A stretch of DNA of 9,242 nt from Rickettsiales bacterium (GTDB lineage Bacteria > Pseudomonadota > Alphaproteobacteria > Rickettsiales > UBA1997), in NCBI GenBank assembly GCA_947441695.1, contig CANEUK010000043.1, forward strand, positions 1 through 9,242, written 5' to 3'. The notes below the pieces were generated by a model, which saw only the letters and a program-made list of their open reading frames with translations, was not told the DNA's origin and did not search any database. Below, in pieces: positions 5,881 to 9,242 of the stretch (position 1 is the stretch's first letter; the number at the start of each line of letters is the position of its first letter). A program made the translations under genes and the position numbers.

Positions 5881-5963
5881 GGAAGGGATTCGAACCCTTG
5901 ATACAGTTTTACCCGTATACCTTCTTAGCAGGAAGGTGCCTTCAGCCTCTCGGCCACCTCTCC
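5872..5963 (-). tRNA. tRNA-Ser (anticodon GCU)
   Basis: A 92-nt gene including an encoded CCA. The acceptor stem GGAGAGG (5957-5963) pairs with CCTCTCC, followed by discriminator G and CCA (5872-5874). The D-arm begins TGGCCGAGAGGCTGAAGGC. The anticodon stem pairs CTTC with GAAG around loop CTGCTAA, giving anticodon GCT (5927-5929 on the + strand) for AGC/AGU serine codons. A long variable arm, as expected of tRNA-Ser, and the T-arm GGGTTCGAATCCC complete it. All arms are intact. Its 3' end adjoins the repeat region on the left, making it a candidate integration site. Confidence 0.95.
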
Positions 5964-6374
5964 GTGAGTTTATTTTTTAGCGAAATTTGTTTTTGAATTT
6001 AGAAGTGAAATTGTTTTTTTATAGTTAGAAAACCCAACCTAAAAACCTAAATAAATTTTTGCAATAAACTAAAATTATCATTTTTTGGGGATTGGTAAAT
6101 AAATATATTTTTTAGCTTTTTTAATAGATCATTTTCAAAACACTTCCATCAATTTTAAATAACGATTCTGTCGCAAACTCAAACAACCAAAATGATTTAA
6201 ATTTCTTTTAGATTTTTCAAATTATTTCTTACGATTAATGTTCGTTAGATCTTCTGTTTTCTAGTGTTTGTGGCTGATTTATTTTTGTAAATTAGTTAAA
6301 TTTCTAACAAGAGTTTAGCAAAAATTTATCTAAATTAACTTTGTTATATGAGTTTGGTTTGAACGTTTTTTTAA
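5964..6374. other. 410-bp AT-rich spacer, no gene seen
   Basis: Very AT-rich DNA between aroE and tRNA-Ser, both on the minus strand. I find no ORF with protein character, no RNA fold and no repeat shared with the left part of the window. The tRNA promoter and the aroE operon terminator should lie here, but I see no convincing -35/-10 pair or GC-rich hairpin with a U-tract. Confidence 0.5.
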
Positions 6375-7238
6375 TTAAAAGCGTCGTTTTTTTAGCAATT
6401 CTTGAACAAATTTTTCATCAGGTTTTTGTCCAAACCACATTTCAAAACCAATTAAGGCTTGAAAAACTAGCATTCCAATTCCGGTGATAATTTTATTTCC
6501 GCGACTTTGTGATGTTTTTAAAAGTTCGGTTATCAGCGGCTTGTAGACAATGTCATAAACAATTGCGGTGCTATTTAGATTTTTTAAATCAATTTTTAAG
6601 GATTCTTGCCCCTGCATTCCCAAAGAAGTTGAATTAATCAGCAAATCGCAACAATTCAGATTTTTGGCAAAGTTTTCGCTTTCTAAAAATTTTATCTCGC
6701 AGTTTTTTTTGCTAGAAAAATTAGCAAAATTTTTAATCAATTCTTCGGCACGTAATTGGTTCTTATTTCTAATAAAAATTGTTTTAACGCCAGATTTTAT
6801 TAAGGCATAAACTATTGCCCGAGCTGCTCCGCCAGCTCCAATCAAAAAAACGGTTTTGTTTTTTAAATCAAAATCACTGCAAGAATTTTTTAAGTTATTC
6901 AAAAAACCTTCAGCGTCAGAATTATGTCCAAAAAGTTTTTTGTCTGGCGTAATAAAAACCGTATTTACTGCGCCAGTTAAAGAAGCGGTTTTGCTTTTGA
7001 AGTCGCAAATTTTAAAAATTTTTTCCTTGTGCGGAATCGTTATGTTAAATCCCGCCAAATCATTTTTTTTTGCCAAATCAATGAAATTTTCTAAATCAGA
7101 TTCTTTAACTTCTAAAGATTTGTAAATTCCGCTAATTTGATGTTTTTGTAATAAAAAATTATGAATTTTTGGTGAAAGAGAATGTGAAATTGGGCAGCCA
7201 ATAACGGCGGCTTCAATTGCTTTTTTTTGGCTTAACAT
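6375..7238 (-). CDS. aroE: Shikimate dehydrogenase
   Basis: A 287-residue enzyme of the AroE family that reduces 3-dehydroshikimate to shikimate with NADPH, in the pathway to chorismate. Motifs in order: GCPISHSLSPKIHN (14-27, shikimate binding), GFNITIPHKE (63-72, catalytic K71), GAVNTV (89-94), GHNSDAEGF (104-112, catalytic D108), the nucleotide loop GAGGAARA (134-141), IRNKNQLRA in the adenosine phosphate-binding region, NSTSLGM (202-208), YDIVYKP (228-234) and TGIGMLVFQALIGFEMWFG (252-270). Length and motifs are normal, so it should be active. The start is 23 nt downstream of virD4, suggesting co-transcription. Its presence is notable because many obligate intracellular Rickettsiales lack this pathway. 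The gene is strongly AT-rich, like the host spacers, which fits a resident gene. Confidence 0.95.
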   Translation of the reverse strand: MLSQKKAIEAAVIGCPISHSLSPKIHNFLLQKHQISGIYKSLEVKESDLENFIDLAKKNDLAGFNITIPHKEKIFKICDFKSKTASLTGAVNTVFITPDKKLFGHNSDAEGFLNNLKNSCSDFDLKNKTVFLIGAGGAARAIVYALIKSGVKTIFIRNKNQLRAEELIKNFANFSSKKNCEIKFLESENFAKNLNCCDLLINSTSLGMQGQESLKIDLKNLNSTAIVYDIVYKPLITELLKTSQSRGNKIITGIGMLVFQALIGFEMWFGQKPDEKFVQELLKKRRF

Positions 7239-7261
7239 TTTTTTTAAGAAAATGATTTTGT

Positions 7262-9073
7262 TTAGCTAGAAATCGCGCCACCATTGTTTTTATCATCACC
7301 TTTCGAGGCTTTGTTTTTAGTGTAATCTGGCATGTAAGGAGCTTGTTTTGGAATCTCAATTTTCTTTAACAGTTTTGAAGTGAAAAAACGGTCTTTAAAA
7401 TAAAAAATCTTTTTCGACTTAATTGGAGGTTGAGACTCAATTAAGATAATTTGTTCTTCGCGCGGAAGTTGAATAACTTCTTGTGGCAAAAGTAGGGCGC
7501 GTTGAATTTCTGAAACGTGCAACGAACGCGCACCCGGATTTAAGTCGAGATATTTTGGTTTGTTGTAAGAAATTTGGATGGCGGTTTTATTGCCCAAAAG
7601 TTGTGAAATTAAGTTAGCGGTTTCCATGTTGTTGGCAGCGAAAGTAATACGATAAGTCGAGTTTGATAAAAATGAGTTCATTCCGCTTTCTTCATAAATT
7701 CCTTTCAATTGTTCGGTGTCTTGAATGATTAAAAATAAGCGCACGCGATAACCACGAAAATAAGCAATACCCGACAAAAACTGCTCCATTTTTCCTAGAG
7801 TTGGAAACTCGTCCATCATCATCAACACGCCAAATTTTTCATGCGGTTGCGGCATTTTAACAGTAAAAAAAGCAGCAGCTTGTTGATAAAACATATTCAT
7901 CAAAGGCTTCAAGCGCGATATATTATCAGGAGTTAAGCCAATGTAGGCGGTGTGCGGAATAATTTTGAACTCATGCAAATTAAAGTCAGAAGTGGCGGTT
8001 GTGGTATCAATTAATGGGTTTGCCCAAAGCTCGAGCGATGAGTTGGCGGTTGAAGTTACCGAGCCGCGCTCTTTGTCTGGTTTTTGTAAATATGAGGCAA
8101 TGTTCATGTAAGAAACTGGGTGAATTTTTTTGCCCATCGTGTCGAGAACAACCGCCAAATTATAAACCACGTCGTCATTTCGAAGCGTTCGCACCACCTC
8201 GCCCAAAGTGGTTGGTTTGTTTTCGTCTGCTACCAAATAAAGCATAATTCCGGCTAAAAGTGCGCGCGCTTCGTTTTGCCAAAATTCTTGTTCGGGCAGC
8301 AAAAAGTTGCAGATTTTTTGAACGTCATCCACCATTTGTCCGGGTTTTTTGCTAATCCAATCCATTGGGTTGTAGCAATGACTTATTCCGTCAGGATCAG
8401 CTGGGTTCCACAAAACAACTTTTTGTTTGAGGTGTTTTTTACGCCAGCCCGAAGTTAGTTCGTAGTTTTCAAGCTTAATATCGTGAACAATTACCGAGTC
8501 GCGCCAGAATAAAAGATTTGGAATTACAAAACCCACACCTTTACCAGAACCAGTTGGCGCAAAAAGCAAAATGTGCTGATAACCATCGGCAATCAGAAAT
8601 TTTTTTTTGTAAGTTCCAAGCAACACGCCGCTTTTTGAGCGTAATCCCATTTTTTTGATTTCTTTAAGCGAAGCCCAATGAGAATTTCCGTGAATTGATT
8701 CGGGTTTTTTAAAAGGTCGCCAGTCAATTAGTGGCGCACGAAAAACCCATCCCAAAGTTATTAATAAAGTATAAGGTAAAAACGAAGTAACCCAAAGTTT
8801 AACAACAAAATAATCATAACTTTCGATGGTTAATTTTGCCGAGTTTTTGAAATAAAATTTCCAGTAAGCCAAAAGAGTTTTGAAGATATAAATAAACTGC
8901 TTGTCGAGAGTGAGTTGCGAATATTTTTTTATAACATCCCATTTGCCATTAATACTTACAATCACGAGTGTTCCCGTAATATAAAAGCAAATGGTAAAAA
9001 GAATAATGATAAGAAAAGTTATGATGCCAAAATTTCGTAAATGCCTTACGGCTGCATTATCATCTGCTGACAT
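7262..9073 (-). CDS. virD4: VirD4/TraG-type type IV secretion coupling protein
   Basis: A 603-residue coupling ATPase that recruits substrates to a type IV secretion channel. Two membrane segments near the N-terminus (about 14-40 and 90-111) anchor it in the inner membrane. The cytoplasmic part holds IHGNSHWAS (127-135), Walker A APTGSGKG (172-179), the NPMDW region (235-239), Walker B VLMMMDEFPTLG (416-427) and IIQDTEQLKGIYE (449-461), all typical of VirD4/TraG proteins. The N-terminus is complete, with ATG at 9071-9073. The length fits the VirD4 of the rickettsial vir homolog system. The C-terminal tail (about 570-603) is Lys-rich and disordered. No other virB genes lie in the window, so the rest of the system must be elsewhere. 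It starts 55 nt after recN and is followed 23 nt later by aroE. Confidence in the family is high; the transported substrates are unknown. Confidence 0.93.
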   Translation of the reverse strand: MSADDNAAVRHLRNFGIITFLIIILFTICFYITGTLVIVSINGKWDVIKKYSQLTLDKQFIYIFKTLLAYWKFYFKNSAKLTIESYDYFVVKLWVTSFLPYTLLITLGWVFRAPLIDWRPFKKPESIHGNSHWASLKEIKKMGLRSKSGVLLGTYKKKFLIADGYQHILLFAPTGSGKGVGFVIPNLLFWRDSVIVHDIKLENYELTSGWRKKHLKQKVVLWNPADPDGISHCYNPMDWISKKPGQMVDDVQKICNFLLPEQEFWQNEARALLAGIMLYLVADENKPTTLGEVVRTLRNDDVVYNLAVVLDTMGKKIHPVSYMNIASYLQKPDKERGSVTSTANSSLELWANPLIDTTTATSDFNLHEFKIIPHTAYIGLTPDNISRLKPLMNMFYQQAAAFFTVKMPQPHEKFGVLMMMDEFPTLGKMEQFLSGIAYFRGYRVRLFLIIQDTEQLKGIYEESGMNSFLSNSTYRITFAANNMETANLISQLLGNKTAIQISYNKPKYLDLNPGARSLHVSEIQRALLLPQEVIQLPREEQIILIESQPPIKSKKIFYFKDRFFTSKLLKKIEIPKQAPYMPDYTKNKASKGDDKNNGGAISS

Positions 9074-9128
9074 TTTTTAAAAAAAATTAAAGATTTTTTG
9101 AAAATTTCTTTTGAGAAAAATAAATTAA

Positions 9129-9242
9129 TTAAGAATCGCCAATTAACCTAAAAGCTACCGCCAAAGCTTCTTGGGTGATAATGTCGCCAGATAACATTCT
9201 GGCAATTTCGTTTTGGCGATTTTGTTCATTCAATTTTTCAAT
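9129..9242 (-). CDS. recN: RecN DNA repair protein, C-terminal end only
   Basis: Partial gene that runs in from the right edge and stops at TAA (9129-9131). The 37 visible residues, with QNEIARMLSGDIITQEALAV, match the C-terminal 'EIARMLSG-x-x-I/V-T' signature of RecN, the SMC-like ATPase used in double-strand break repair. This segment normally follows the ATPase D-loop region. The gene precedes virD4 by 55 nt on the same strand and may be in its operon. The identification rests on this short but characteristic tail. Confidence 0.8.
   Translation of the reverse strand: MEKLNEQNRQNEIARMLSGDIITQEALAVAFRLIGDS

Noticed and set aside
484..5963. Insertion sequence or prophage
   Set aside because: No transposase, integrase, or terminal inverted repeat with target duplication could be found; only indirect signs of mobility remain.

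Overview
The window is AT-rich DNA, probably from an alphaproteobacterium of Rickettsiales type. The pointers are a VirD4 coupling protein of about the length of the rickettsial vir-type secretion system, an rsmH-ftsL cell-division gene pair in alphaproteobacterial style, low GC, and weak Shine-Dalgarno sequences. An intact shikimate dehydrogenase argues against the most reduced genera (Rickettsia, Ehrlichia), which as far as I know lack this pathway. The organism could be a less reduced or environmental member of the order. This placement is inference.

Layout. At the left edge, on the + strand, lie the last codons of rsmH and then ftsL, the start of a division and cell-wall (dcw) cluster. 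ftsI, the usual next gene, is absent. Instead there is a hairpin, a 49-codon ORF remnant (528-677), and about 290 bp with no supportable gene. From 965 to 5963 everything is on the minus strand and looks accessory. In transcription order, reading right to left, it holds tRNA-Ser(GCU), an S66 LD-carboxypeptidase-like gene (4074-5351), an orphan Ser/Thr kinase-like gene (2216-3406), a broken restriction specificity-subunit (HsdS-like) C-terminus (2012-2170), and an intact rhuM-family gene (965-2002). On the right, also minus strand, come recN (C-terminus only), virD4 and aroE, closely spaced and probably co-transcribed. A 410-bp empty AT-rich stretch separates aroE from the tRNA.

The most notable structure is in the accessory block. 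The spacers on both sides of the S66 gene are diverged direct repeats of each other. One 70-nt stretch aligns without gaps at about 74% identity, and a 26-mer is identical. The right copy runs straight into the CCA end of tRNA-Ser. The S66 and kinase genes also share their 3' ends, both at the DNA level across the stop codon and as a similar C-terminal tail (S-F/W-V-E, then about 13 residues, then G-G-x-x-E-L). I read this as a modular, cassette-like locus beside a tRNA gene. The shared tail could be a common targeting or secretion signal, and the VirD4 gene nearby makes type IV secretion one testable option. Function remains unproven. rhuM with the HsdS-like scrap next to it looks like the remains of a type I restriction-modification locus.
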